DNA of 64,000 bases from Sandaracinus amylolyticus (GTDB taxonomy: Bacteria; Myxococcota_A; Polyangia; Polyangiales; Sandaracinaceae), in assembly GCF_000737325.1 (NCBI RefSeq), contig NZ_CP011125.1, positions 9,920,001 through 9,984,000 of the forward strand, read 5' to 3'. The notes under the pieces are model-generated. The model saw nothing but the letters and a program-made list of their open reading frames with translations. It ran no database searches and was not told the DNA's origin. The translations under genes and the position numbers were made by a program. The first letter of the stretch is position 1, and each line of letters opens with the position of its first letter. Positions 43,401-52,833 of this stretch are shown here, one piece after another.

Positions 43401-44489
43401 ATGCGCACCATCATGCTCACCGACACGCAGCGTGGCCTGCTCGTCCGCGCCGGCCGCGTCGCCGGCTGGCTCGAGCCCGGCCAGCACACGCTGTGGCGCG
43501 CGACGACCGACGTTCGCGTGCTCGACCTGAACCGCCTCGCGGAGCCGTGGACGCCCGAGCTCGCGCGCGTCGTGCCCCAGGGCGTCGCGGAGTCGATCGT
43601 CGTGCCCGAGCGTGCGATCGCGCTCGTGCGCGCCGACGGCCTGCCCGCGAAGGTGCTGGTGCCGGGGCGCTACCTGCTCTGGCAGCAGCGCGCGCAGGTG
43701 ACCGCGGAGATCGTGAGCACGCTGCCGACGTTCGCGTCGGGTGTGCCCGAGGCGTTCGTGCCGCTGGTGCCGGCGTCGCTGCTCCGCACGATCGTCGTGC
43801 AGCCGTGGGAGCGCGCGCTGCTCGTGATCGACGGCGCGGCGGTGCGTCTGCTCGAGCCGGGCCGCCACCTCGTGTGGAGCGAGGGTCGCGTCGTGCAGGC
43901 ACTGCCGGTCGATCTGCGCGAGCGTGAGACCCAGGTCGTCGGGCAGGAGGTCATGACCGCCGACAAGGTGACGATCCGCATCAACCTCGTCGCGAAGACG
44001 AAGGTGGTCGACGCGCAGCTCGCGTGCGCGGCGACGGTGGATCTGAGCGCGGCGCTCTACACCGAGGCGCAGCTCGCGGCGCGTCGTTTCGTCGCGGGCC
44101 ACACCGTCGATCAGCTGCTCGAGCGTCGCGAGGACGCACGCCGCGTGATGCGCGAGTCGCTCGCGGAGCGCGCGCGCACCTGGGGCGTCGAGGTGCTCGA
44201 GCTCGACCTGAAGGACGTGGTCCTTCCGGGCGAGATGAAGAGCATCCTGAACCAGGTGATCGAGGCGGAGAAGCGCGCGGCGGCGAACGTCGTGCTCCGT
44301 CGCGAGGAGACGGCGGCGACGCGCAGCCTCGCGAACACCGCGAAGCTCCTCGAGCAGAACCCGACGCTGCTGCGCCTGAAGGAGCTCGAGGCGTGGAAGG
44401 AGATCGCGGAGCGCGTGGGCCAGGTGACGATCGTCGCCGCGCCGAGCGAGCTCATGAGCCGTCTCGCGCTGCCGGGCGCGCAGCGTTAG
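43401..44489 (+). CDS. SPFH/band 7 (slipin-like) protein
   Basis: A 362-residue protein. A long N-terminal region has two related beta-rich halves (GWLEPGQHTLWR and RLLEPGRHLVWSE). The SPFH core follows: DKVTIRINLVAKTKVVD, RERAKT-like QVVGQEV and LAERARTWGVEVLELDLKDV, then a helical coiled-coil tail (EAEKRAAANVVLRREETAATRSLA). No clear membrane segment is visible, unlike typical slipins. SPFH proteins oligomerise on membranes; the target is unknown. ATG is set by AGGAGG nine bases upstream. Confidence 0.85.
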   Translation: MRTIMLTDTQRGLLVRAGRVAGWLEPGQHTLWRATTDVRVLDLNRLAEPWTPELARVVPQGVAESIVVPERAIALVRADGLPAKVLVPGRYLLWQQRAQVTAEIVSTLPTFASGVPEAFVPLVPASLLRTIVVQPWERALLVIDGAAVRLLEPGRHLVWSEGRVVQALPVDLRERETQVVGQEVMTADKVTIRINLVAKTKVVDAQLACAATVDLSAALYTEAQLAARRFVAGHTVDQLLERREDARRVMRESLAERARTWGVEVLELDLKDVVLPGEMKSILNQVIEAEKRAAANVVLRREETAATRSLANTAKLLEQNPTLLRLKELEAWKEIAERVGQVTIVAAPSELMSRLALPGAQR

Positions 44490-44504
44490 GCGGGCACACA
44501 CGGG

Positions 44505-44536
44505 CGAGCCCGGGCACGTGGTGGTGCCCGGGCTCG
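44505..44536. terminator. Terminator-like hairpin between convergent genes
   Basis: A perfect 13-bp stem (CGAGCCCGGGCAC at 44505-44517 with 44524-44536) and a 6-base loop lies between the SPFH gene and the convergent phosphoglucomutase gene. The following bases (TTCT) are only weakly T-rich, so intrinsic termination would rely on the stem. Confidence 0.65.
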
Positions 44537-44539
44537 TTC

Positions 44540-45283
44540 TCATCTCGCGAGCTGGGCCTCGAGGCGCGCGACGGTGAGCTCGGCCATCGAGCTGACGACC
44601 CAGTGCGCGCCGTGATCGCGCAGCGCGTCGCGGTTGCCGCCGCGATCGACGCCGACCACGAGGCCGAACCCGCCCGCGCGTCCCGCGGCGACGCCTGCGG
44701 TCGCGTCCTCGACGACCACTGCGTCGGCCGGTGCGAACGCGCCGAGGCGACGCAGGCACTCGAGGAACATGTCGGGCGCGGGCTTGCTCGCGAGGCGCAT
44801 CCGCTCGAGCTCGTTGCCGTCGACGATCGCGTCGAAGAGCTCGAGGATCCCCGCGCGCTCGAGCACCGGGATGCAGTTGCGGCTCGACGACGCGACGCCG
44901 CGCGTGATGCCGCGATCGCGCAGCGCGCGCACGAGGTGCACGGCGTGCTCGTCGACCTCCACTCCGTCGCGCGCGATCGCGTCGCGGAACCAGTGATCCT
45001 TCTGGGCCGCGAGGCCCTCGACGGTCGGTGCGCCTTCGGGATCCGACGCGTCGCCCTCGGGCAGCGTGATGCCGCGCGACGCGAGGAACGTGCGCACTCC
45101 GTCGCGGCGCGCGCGACCGTCGACGTACGCGAGGTAGTCGCGCTGGATGTCGAACGGCTGGAACCCGACACCCTCGCGAGCGCGCAGGAACCCGTCGAAC
45201 AGCGACTTCCACGCGGCGGCGTGGAGGCGCGCGGTGCGCGTGAGCACGCCATCGAGATCGAACACCACGGCGGCGAGCGTCAT
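44540..45283 (-). CDS. Beta-phosphoglucomutase-type HAD hydrolase
   Basis: A 247-residue HAD phosphatase-superfamily protein. Motif I is VFDLDGVLTRTA (nucleophile Asp), motif II ASSSRN (Ser/Thr), and motif III/IV SKPAPDMFLECL and VVEDATAGVAAG. The long cap insertion fits beta-phosphoglucomutase (beta-Glc-1-P to Glc-6-P). ATG overlaps the GH65 stop as ATGA, so it is coupled to the phosphorylase that would supply its substrate. Confidence 0.9.
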   Translation of the reverse strand: MTLAAVVFDLDGVLTRTARLHAAAWKSLFDGFLRAREGVGFQPFDIQRDYLAYVDGRARRDGVRTFLASRGITLPEGDASDPEGAPTVEGLAAQKDHWFRDAIARDGVEVDEHAVHLVRALRDRGITRGVASSSRNCIPVLERAGILELFDAIVDGNELERMRLASKPAPDMFLECLRRLGAFAPADAVVVEDATAGVAAGRAGGFGLVVGVDRGGNRDALRDHGAHWVVSSMAELTVARLEAQLAR

Positions 45284-47664
45284 CCGCGCCCCACGCGCCG
45301 GTGCGCATCGGCACCGGCGCCGCGACGGAACGGCTCGCGCCCCGCGGGCGGTGCGACGGTCGGGACCTGCTCGCGCACCGGGCACGGCATGAGCCGCGAC
45401 GCGTCGTGCTCCAGCGTGAAGCGCTCGCCGTGGTGCTCGAGCTCGATCGGATCGCCGCTGCGCAGCTCGTAGCGCGCGTCGTGAGGCGTGATGTCCACGC
45501 GGATGCAGCGACCGCGCATCAGGAGGTGGAACGCGAGGCGCGTCATCGGCGCGACCAGCCGCGGCGCGAACGCGAGCACGTCACCCTGATCGCGCATCCC
45601 GCCGAAGCCCGCGACCGCGACGAGCCACGCGCCCGAGAGCGCCGCGAGGTGCAGCCCGTCCGCGGTGTTGCCCGCGATGTCGCGCAGATCGACGAGCGCG
45701 GTCTCGCGGAAGTACTCGTACGCGAGCTCGAGGTGACCGACCTCCGCGGCGACCACGCCCTGGATCGACGCGGAGAGCGTCGAGTCGCGCACCGTGATCG
45801 CCTCGTAGTGCTCGAAGTCGCGCCGCTTCTGCTCGAGCGTCATCTCCTCGCCGCAGAGGAAGAGCGCGAGCACGAGGTCGGCCTGCTTCACGACCTGGCT
45901 CGAGTAGAGCAGGTAGTACGGGAAGTGGAGCAGCAGCGGGTACGCGTCGGGCGGCGTGTCCTCGAAGCGCCATCGGCGGAAGCGCGTGAAGCCGTCGCAC
46001 TGCGCCGTGACGCCGAGCTCGGTGTCGAACGGGACGACGATCGCGCCCGCGGCCTCGCGCCACTTCGCGATCTCTTCGCCGTCGACGCCGAGCGCGGCGG
46101 CGCGCTCGGGGTGTCGCTCGGCGGCGCTCGCGGCGCTGCGGAGGTTGCGCGCGGCCATGAGGTTCGTGAACGTGTTGTTGTCGCAGAGCGCGGTGTACTC
46201 GTCGGGCCCGGTCACGCCGTCGATGCGGAAGCCGCCCTCGGCGTCGTGGTGCCCGAGCGAGGCCCACAGGCGCGCGGTCTCGACCAGCATCTCGACGCCG
46301 ACGTCGCGCTCGAACGCGGTGTCGCCGGTCGCGCTCACGTAGCGGCGCACCGCGTCGGCGATGTCGGCGTTCACGTGGAACGCGGCGGTGCCCGCGGGCC
46401 AGTAGCCGGAGCACTCCTCGCCGCGGATCGTGCGCCACGGGAAGCACGCGCCGCGAAGGTGCAGCTGCGCGGCGCGTGCGCGCGCGAGCGGAAGCGTCGA
46501 GTGACGCCAGCGGAGCGCGTCGCGCGCTGCGTCGGGCGTCGTGTACGTGAGCACCGGCAGCGTGTACGTGTCCATGTCCCAGAAGGTGTGCCCGTCGTAG
46601 CCGCGGCCGGTGAGGCCCTTCGCGGGGATCGCACGGTTCTCCGCGCGCGCCGCGGCCTGCACGATCTGGAAGATCGCGAAGCGCATCGCCTGCTGGAGCT
46701 CGGGGTCTCCGTCGATCTCGACGTCCGCGTGCTCCCACACCGTGTCGAGGTACGCGCGCTGCGCGGCGAGCAAGCCGTCCCATCCGGTGCGCCGCGCCGC
46801 GGAGAGCGCGGCATCGACCTGATCGCGCAGCGCGGGCATCGAGCGCTCCGCGGACCAGCCGTACGCGAGCAGCTTCACGACGCGCAGCGTCCGGCCGGGC
46901 GCGAGCTCCGTGCTCACCGTCACGCGCGCGAGATCGGTCTCGCTCTCCGCGCTCGACACCGTGCCCTCGGGACCGTCGATCACGTGATCGAGCGCGGCCG
47001 CCATGCGCAGCCCGCTCACCCGCGCGCGGTGGCCCATCGCGACCTCGCTGTCGCGCGCCGTGTGGTACTCGCACACGAGCGCGCCGCGGAGCGCGGCGGC
47101 CGAGCGCGGATCGTCCTCGCCGTGCACGATCGTCGGCTCGTTCGCGACGACCGAGGACTGCACGACGATGCGCGCGGGCGCGCCGATGGCCTCGACCTCG
47201 TAGCAGACCGCCGCGATCGCGCGCTGCACGAACGAGACGAGGCGCGTCGAGCGCACGCGCACCGCCTGGCCCGCGGGCGAGGTCCACATCACGTCGCGGC
47301 GCAGCACGCCGTCGCGCAGGTCGAGCACGCGCTTGTGGCGCTCGAGGGTGCCGTAGCGCACGTCGAAGGGCTCGTCGTCGACCAGCAGCCGCACGAGCTT
47401 GCCGTTGGTCACGTTGAGCAGCGTCTGGCCCTCTTCGGGATAGCCGTAGCCCGGCTCCGCGTAGGGCAGGGGGAGCGCCTCGAAGAAGCCGTTGAGGTAC
47501 GAGCCGGGCTCGCGGTGCGGCTCGCCCTCGTCGAGGTTGCCGCGGAGGCCGATGTGCCCGTTCGAGAGCGCGAACACGGACTCGCTCGTCGCGAGCCGAT
47601 CGAGCCGCAGCGATCGCTCGACGATCGCCCAGGGCGCGATCTCGAACGCGCTGCGATCGATCAC
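45280..47664 (-). CDS. Glycoside hydrolase family 65 phosphorylase
   Basis: A 794-residue GH65 enzyme (maltose/trehalose/kojibiose/nigerose phosphorylase family). Blocks are ALSNGHIGLRGNLDEGEPH, ALRRAIPAKGLTGRGYDGH-type GLTGRGYDGHTFWDMDTYTL, CFPWRTIRGEE, and RIDGVTGPDEYTALCDNNTF with the catalytic acid Glu in GPDEY. It uses phosphate to split a glucoside, releasing beta-Glc-1-P. The start is GTG 47664 with AGGAGAG just upstream. Which disaccharide it uses cannot be decided from sequence. Confidence 0.9.
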   Translation of the reverse strand: MIDRSAFEIAPWAIVERSLRLDRLATSESVFALSNGHIGLRGNLDEGEPHREPGSYLNGFFEALPLPYAEPGYGYPEEGQTLLNVTNGKLVRLLVDDEPFDVRYGTLERHKRVLDLRDGVLRRDVMWTSPAGQAVRVRSTRLVSFVQRAIAAVCYEVEAIGAPARIVVQSSVVANEPTIVHGEDDPRSAAALRGALVCEYHTARDSEVAMGHRARVSGLRMAAALDHVIDGPEGTVSSAESETDLARVTVSTELAPGRTLRVVKLLAYGWSAERSMPALRDQVDAALSAARRTGWDGLLAAQRAYLDTVWEHADVEIDGDPELQQAMRFAIFQIVQAAARAENRAIPAKGLTGRGYDGHTFWDMDTYTLPVLTYTTPDAARDALRWRHSTLPLARARAAQLHLRGACFPWRTIRGEECSGYWPAGTAAFHVNADIADAVRRYVSATGDTAFERDVGVEMLVETARLWASLGHHDAEGGFRIDGVTGPDEYTALCDNNTFTNLMAARNLRSAASAAERHPERAAALGVDGEEIAKWREAAGAIVVPFDTELGVTAQCDGFTRFRRWRFEDTPPDAYPLLLHFPYYLLYSSQVVKQADLVLALFLCGEEMTLEQKRRDFEHYEAITVRDSTLSASIQGVVAAEVGHLELAYEYFRETALVDLRDIAGNTADGLHLAALSGAWLVAVAGFGGMRDQGDVLAFAPRLVAPMTRLAFHLLMRGRCIRVDITPHDARYELRSGDPIELEHHGERFTLEHDASRLMPCPVREQVPTVAPPAGREPFRRGAGADAHRRVGRG

Positions 47665-47769
47665 GGGCTCTCCTGCGCGTGGTGCACCGGAGAGGACGTA
47701 GGCACCGCGACGTCGGAAACCTGAGACGAAACGCGCTCGGTCCGGCCACTCCATGCGCGGGAGGCACGC

Positions 47770-48894
47770 GTGACCGTGAGACGATGGCGGAGGCAGGGGC
47801 TGCTCGGGATCGCGCTCTCGCTCGGCGCGTGCGCGAGCGCGGACGATCGACCGCTCGACGCGGCGGTGCCGCTCGATGCGACGTCCGTGCTCGACGCGAC
47901 GGTGCTCGACGCGACGACGGTGCTCGACGCGACGACGGTGCTCGACGCGGGCGCGACGGGCTGCGACACGACGACCGAGCTGCTCGATCTCGAGGCGCAG
48001 CTCGCGAGCGGGCCCGAGACGTGCCGCAGCTGGGCCGACGCGGTGCGCGGCCGCGTCGCCGTGAACGGCTTCGGGAGCTCGGTGCTCTGGTCGGCGCGCG
48101 GCGAGCCGCGCCTGGGGGTGGTCGTCGGCGCGATGCATGTGCTCGGGCCCGGGTGGTTCGGCGGAGAGCCGGGCACCGACGTGGCCGAGCGCCTCGCGGC
48201 GCCGAGCGACGACGAGTCCGGCATCATGCGGATCCGGGTGCGCACCGCGAGCGGCGCGATCGACCGCACGTTCGTCTCGCCGCAGTGGGTCACCTATCGC
48301 CCATCGATTCCCGCGGCGCAGCACGAGGACGTCACGACGATCCTCCCGCGTCACGATCTCTTCGTCGGGCTGGTCGACGGCCATCGCGCGCAGGACGATC
48401 TCGTCGCGCCGCTCGCGCCGACGTTCGCCGACCGCAGCGCGCTCGCGATCCACGATCCACGCGGGCTCGTGGACGACGAGCGCTCGTTCGTCGACGCGAC
48501 GCCGGGCGGGCTCGTGATGTTGATCGGCTATCCACAGGCGGGCCCGGAGGGCGGCGCGTTCTCGATCGGGCGCGTGCTCGACGACGAGGGCGCGCGCGCC
48601 GCGATCGAGTGGCTCGCCGATCAGGGCGACGAAGAGGGCGAGATCGCGTACGAGCCCGAGGTCGAGGCGATCGTCGAAGGGCACGCGGTCGCGGGCATGA
48701 GCGGCGGCGGTGCGTTCGATCGCGACGGGCGGCTCGTCGGCGTGCTCGTGCGCGCGAGCGATCCCGAGGCCGAGCGGCAGTACGTACGCGTCGTGCGCAT
48801 GCGCTACGTCGCCGAGTCGGTCGCTCGCGCGCGCGCCGCGCTCGACGCATCGGCGCGCGCTGCGATCGATCCGCTGCTGCCTCCGCTCGAGTGA
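47770..48894 (+). CDS. Trypsin-like serine protease lipoprotein (divergent)
   Basis: A 374-residue lipoprotein (lipobox LSLGACAS) with an Asp/Ala/Thr linker (LDATSVLDATVLDATTVLDA). The body has the layout of a chymotrypsin-fold protease: GAMHVLG (candidate His), RHDLFVGLV (candidate Asp) and GMSGGGAFDRDGRLVGVLV (candidate Ser, with the final hydrophobic strand). The motifs differ from the classical TAAHC/GDSGGP, so activity is uncertain. GTG start; a second GTG six bases later would also work. Confidence 0.7.
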   Translation: MTVRRWRRQGLLGIALSLGACASADDRPLDAAVPLDATSVLDATVLDATTVLDATTVLDAGATGCDTTTELLDLEAQLASGPETCRSWADAVRGRVAVNGFGSSVLWSARGEPRLGVVVGAMHVLGPGWFGGEPGTDVAERLAAPSDDESGIMRIRVRTASGAIDRTFVSPQWVTYRPSIPAAQHEDVTTILPRHDLFVGLVDGHRAQDDLVAPLAPTFADRSALAIHDPRGLVDDERSFVDATPGGLVMLIGYPQAGPEGGAFSIGRVLDDEGARAAIEWLADQGDEEGEIAYEPEVEAIVEGHAVAGMSGGGAFDRDGRLVGVLVRASDPEAERQYVRVVRMRYVAESVARARAALDASARAAIDPLLPPLE

Positions 48895-50646
48895 TCAGTC
48901 GAGGACGATCACCATCACCGCGTACTGGCCCCACGCCGCGCCAGGCACGCGATGCCACGCGAGCCCTACGCCGAGCCGCAGCGCGGGGCGCGCGAGGAGC
49001 TCCTCGGGCCACGCGAGCTGATCAGCCGAGAGGCCTTCCATCAAGAGCGCTTGCACGCGTCGCCCCGGCGCGCGCGACGCCGTCTCGTTCATCACCGCCT
49101 CGAGCGCCTGGCCCGGCGTGCGCGTCCCGCGCTGCACCGCGGCGCTCGCCTGCTGCATCCCCGGGATGTTGCCGACGAACGAAGGTGCGGCGAGGCCCCG
49201 CGCAGCGCGCGCCGCGACGAGCGAGCGCATCACCTGCTCGCGCGCCCGCTCGAGCTCGCTGCCTTCGAAGAACGCATAGGTCGCGAGCAGCCCGACGAAC
49301 GCCTGCTGCTCGGCGTCCCAGCGCACGCCGATCGCCGCGCCGCGCATCTCGGGATCGAGCAGCACCGCGCGCGTCCACGGATCTTCGACCAGCAGCGCGA
49401 GCCACTCGCCGGCGTGACGCGTCGCGATGATCGCCGCCGAGCCGAGCCGCGCGTCGCGGATCGTCCCGCCCGAGACGTTCCAGCCGGCCATCACGCCGAG
49501 GCCGATCACGTCGGCGGCCTCGGACTGACCTCCGAGGTGCGCCGCGAGCCAGCTCGGCACGAGGCCCTGCAGCGTCGCGCTCTGCGCGAGCTCGAGCGCG
49601 AGCGGCGCGCGACCGGTGCGCGCACGCAGCGCGTTGGCGCGCGCGAGCAGCGCCTCGACGAGCGCGCCGGGCTCGCTCGCGGTCGCCAGCGCGGGGTCGA
49701 CCTCGAGGGCCGGCATCGTCGCGGCGTCGTCGCGGCGCAAGAGCACGCGACCGACCGCGCGACCCAGCAGGCGGCCCGGCGGGAACGCCATGATCTCGAC
49801 GCGCGCCATGCGATCGTCGAGGTGCATCGGGCAGCGAATCGCGATCTCGGGCAGCGCGACGTCGGGCGCGAGCGCGCAGCGCGCGAAGTCCGCGGGGCCG
49901 AACGTGACGTACGCCTCGACGTTCTGCGCCGCGCTGCGCAGCCGCCCGCGCAGCACCACGCCGTCGCCCTGCACGAGCGGCGCGCGCGTCGTGAGATCGA
50001 GCTCTTCGATCGCGCCGACGAACGCCGCGACGACGAAGCCGTTCGCGGCGCGCTCGACGTGCATCCCGACGTGGGTCGCGCCCTGCTGCGCGAGCGACGC
50101 GAAGCGCTCGCGCGCCATCGTGCGGAGCGGCTCGCCGTAGGTCGCGAGGAACGCCGCATCGGTCGTGCTCGCGGGCACCGTGACGTGGCTCGACTCGACG
50201 AAGAACTGGATCGCGGTCGATCCGCAGCGCGTGAGCGCGAAGTGCGCGAGCCGCGTGTCGACCGGCCCGGGATGCGCCGCGAGATGACGCGCGACCTCGC
50301 GCGCACCGCACGTCACCGCGCGCGAGATCGGCGGCGCGCCGGTGACGCGCGCCGCGACCTCGGGCCCGATCGCCTCGAGCGGTGTCGTGGGCGCGAACGG
50401 CGCGCGCGGATCGTCGTCGGGGAAGGGCCCGCCGAGCGTCCACACGTCCGGCCACAACGCGGTCGGCGCGGCTGGGTGCGTGGAGGTGGGCGCCGCCGCG
50501 ACGATGCGATCCAGCTGATCGCGCGACGGGAATTGCGCGGCGGGCTGCGAGCGCTGGGCGGCGAGCGAGCCCGACGACCGGACGTTCATCGCGCCGCCGC
50601 CGCACCCGGCGAGCACGAGCGTGAGAGAGACGAGGAGGTTCCGCAT
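48895..50646 (-). CDS. Large lipoprotein of unknown function, possible CAP-like domain
   Basis: A 583-residue lipoprotein (lipobox LVLAGCGG). An N-terminal region (about 40-330) has no recognised family. The middle (about 330-470) resembles the CAP/SCP fold: ALRARTGRAPLALELAQSATLQ, then DPWTRAVLLDPEMRGAAIGV, matching the way CAP domains have a helical start and a late GIGV-type strand. I see no His/Glu pair needed for typical CAP activity. Start ATG 50646. Confidence 0.65.
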   Translation of the reverse strand: MRNLLVSLTLVLAGCGGGAMNVRSSGSLAAQRSQPAAQFPSRDQLDRIVAAAPTSTHPAAPTALWPDVWTLGGPFPDDDPRAPFAPTTPLEAIGPEVAARVTGAPPISRAVTCGAREVARHLAAHPGPVDTRLAHFALTRCGSTAIQFFVESSHVTVPASTTDAAFLATYGEPLRTMARERFASLAQQGATHVGMHVERAANGFVVAAFVGAIEELDLTTRAPLVQGDGVVLRGRLRSAAQNVEAYVTFGPADFARCALAPDVALPEIAIRCPMHLDDRMARVEIMAFPPGRLLGRAVGRVLLRRDDAATMPALEVDPALATASEPGALVEALLARANALRARTGRAPLALELAQSATLQGLVPSWLAAHLGGQSEAADVIGLGVMAGWNVSGGTIRDARLGSAAIIATRHAGEWLALLVEDPWTRAVLLDPEMRGAAIGVRWDAEQQAFVGLLATYAFFEGSELERAREQVMRSLVAARAARGLAAPSFVGNIPGMQQASAAVQRGTRTPGQALEAVMNETASRAPGRRVQALLMEGLSADQLAWPEELLARPALRLGVGLAWHRVPGAAWGQYAVMVIVLD

Positions 50647-50691
50647 GGGCGCCGCTGATACGACGCGCCGCGCGCGCGGGCCAGCCGACGA

Positions 50692-51366
50692 TCAGCGGCA
50701 CGCCTCGAGCGACCACTCCACCTCGGTCACGCCGTACGACGGCGCGCCGTCGAACACGCGGAGCCGCGCGCTCGTCACCTCGATGCTCGACGACGGCACG
50801 ATCGCGAGCCGCGATCGCGTCGACGGACACGACGCGCGCTCTCCGTCGACGCACCGCTCGTAGACGTAGCGCTCGCCGCGCGCGATCTCGACCGTGCTCT
50901 GGGGATCGCCTTCGCTCGAGCCGCCCTGGTAGCAGCACGAGATCCACGACCCGTCGCTGCGCTCGAGCTCGAGGCGCGTCCAGTGATCGCCGGCGTTGCC
51001 GTCGCTCACGTCGAGCCACAGGGGGATCGTCACCGAGCGCGCCGGCGAGAACGAGTGGCTCGCGACAGTGGTGCGCGGCGGATCGGCGCACTCGCTCGCG
51101 CGCAGCATCACCACCGTGCAGCTCCCGCCGTCGATCACCGGCACGCCGGCGTCGCTGCCCGCGTCGATCTCCTCGAACGTTCCCGCGTCCTCTTCGACGT
51201 GCGCGTCGACCGGTGGATCGATCGGCACCCACGCGTCCGCGAGCACGATGCCCGCGTCGTCGGGCGCGACCGGGTCGAACCCGATCCTCCCGCACCCGCC
51301 GATCGCGACCGCGACGACGACCGCCGAAACGCGCACTCGCGTGCGCCGTGCTCCCCAGCTCCCCAC
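50692..51366 (-). CDS. Lipoprotein, unknown function
   Basis: A 224-residue lipoprotein (lipobox AVAIGGCGRIG) with an Asp/Ala/Gly linker (EEDAGTFEEIDAGSDAG). The C-terminal 145 residues are beta-rich with two cysteine pairs. I chose GTG 51366 because AGGGGAG lies five bases upstream; a GTG at 51384 would add six residues without a ribosome site. Family unknown. Confidence 0.65.
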   Translation of the reverse strand: MGSWGARRTRVRVSAVVVAVAIGGCGRIGFDPVAPDDAGIVLADAWVPIDPPVDAHVEEDAGTFEEIDAGSDAGVPVIDGGSCTVVMLRASECADPPRTTVASHSFSPARSVTIPLWLDVSDGNAGDHWTRLELERSDGSWISCCYQGGSSEGDPQSTVEIARGERYVYERCVDGERASCPSTRSRLAIVPSSSIEVTSARLRVFDGAPSYGVTEVEWSLEACR

Positions 51367-51456
51367 GTACGCTCCCCTGACCACGCGCGAACGGCGCGTG
51401 CTGCCGCCCGCCCGGTTAGCGCGCTGCGTGCCAGAGCGAGCTGAGGTCCGCAGTCC

Positions 51457-52833
51457 TCACGTGAGCCCGCGGAGCGGTCCGTTGCAGAAGTCGCGATCGC
51501 CGAACACGTCGGTCTCGACGCCGAACGCCTGGCACAGCGAGACCAGCAGATCGTTGTGCGGCGTCTCGTCGCCGTCGAACTGCAGATAGCGACCGGTGCG
51601 GAAGTGCGGCGTGCCGTCGTCGTTCGCGACGTTGCCCGCGAGCACGAACGGGATGTTGCGCAGCGTGTGGCTGTTGCCCTTCCCGAGCTCGTTCACCCAG
51701 AGCACGACGGTGTGATCGAGCATCGAGCCCTCGCCCTCGGGCGTGCTCGCGAGGCGCTCGAGCACGTACGCGTACTGCTCCGCGTACCAGGTGTTGATGC
51801 GCACGAGCTTCTCGACCGCGTCGGTGTTGCTGTCGCCCTCGTGCGAGAGATCGTGGTGGTTCTCGGTCACGCCGAGGTGCGGGAACGGGATGTTGCCGAC
51901 CGAGTTGGTCCACTGGATCGAGCCGACGTTCGTGAGCCCGCACGCGAACGCCATGCACATGAGGTCGGTCTGCAGCCGCACGATCTCCGGGAAATTCTCG
52001 GCGCGTCGATGATCGATCGCGGTGCCCAGCTCGGGGATGCGGCACTCCGCGCCGAGCGCGCCGGGCGCGCTGATCCGGCGCTCGATGTCGCGGATCGTCT
52101 CGAGGTGCAGCGCGAGGCGCTGGCGATCGGGCGCCGCGAGCCGCGCGCTCAGCCGCTCGTAGTCCGCGAGGTTGTGATCGAGCACGCTCTGCCGCAGCGC
52201 GAGGCGACGGCGCGCCGCGTCGGGATCGATCGACGCGTCGCCGAACAAGCGCTCGAACGCGCGCCACGGGCTCGCCTCGGGCGGCAGCGGCTCGTTCGCC
52301 GCGCGATAGCTCATGCGCGTCCAGACGTTCGCGTACTCGGGGCTCATCGCGCCGAGCTCGAGCGAGCGGAAGCGCGTCGAGCCTCCGATCTGGTTCGCGA
52401 TCGCTTGATCCACCGAGAGATCGCTGGCCCAGCTCACCGGCGGGCACGAGTCGCAGCCGCCCACGACGTCGCCCGGGAGCAGCGGCACGCCCGTGAGCAC
52501 GTGGCCCATGCCCTTCTGGTGTCCGTCGCCCGGCCCGCGATCGGTCGAGAGCATCGACACGCCAGCGAGCACCAGCACGCGCTCGCGATACGGCTCGAGC
52601 GGCGCGAGGATGCGCTTGAAGCGGAAGTCGGTCTCGCCGCCCTCGGGCCGCCACTCGTCGGGCCAGGTGCCGTTCGGCGAGAACACGACGAGCAAGCGCT
52701 TCGGCGGCGCTCCGTCCTGCGCACCGGCGCCGTTCAGCAGCCGCAAGAAGGGCAGGGCGATCGCGCCGAACCCGACCGCGCCCACGAACGCGCGGCGGCG
52801 CAGCGTCTTCTGCTGGAACATCGGGAGCAGCAT
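51457..52833 (-). CDS. DUF1552 protein
   Basis: A 458-residue protein with a Tat-like N terminus (LRRRAFVGAVGFGAIALPF). The body matches DUF1552 by its layout: KRLLVVFSPNGTWPDEWRP near 49-67, GHQKGMGHVLTG, SSWASDLSVDQ-type WASDLSVDQAIANQIG, and a C-terminal LSHEGDS and HTVVLWVNELGKGNSHT. DUF1552 genes are regularly paired with DUF1592 genes; function unknown. ATG overlaps the DUF1592 stop by one base (TGATG). Confidence 0.9.
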   Translation of the reverse strand: MLLPMFQQKTLRRRAFVGAVGFGAIALPFLRLLNGAGAQDGAPPKRLLVVFSPNGTWPDEWRPEGGETDFRFKRILAPLEPYRERVLVLAGVSMLSTDRGPGDGHQKGMGHVLTGVPLLPGDVVGGCDSCPPVSWASDLSVDQAIANQIGGSTRFRSLELGAMSPEYANVWTRMSYRAANEPLPPEASPWRAFERLFGDASIDPDAARRRLALRQSVLDHNLADYERLSARLAAPDRQRLALHLETIRDIERRISAPGALGAECRIPELGTAIDHRRAENFPEIVRLQTDLMCMAFACGLTNVGSIQWTNSVGNIPFPHLGVTENHHDLSHEGDSNTDAVEKLVRINTWYAEQYAYVLERLASTPEGEGSMLDHTVVLWVNELGKGNSHTLRNIPFVLAGNVANDDGTPHFRTGRYLQFDGDETPHNDLLVSLCQAFGVETDVFGDRDFCNGPLRGLT

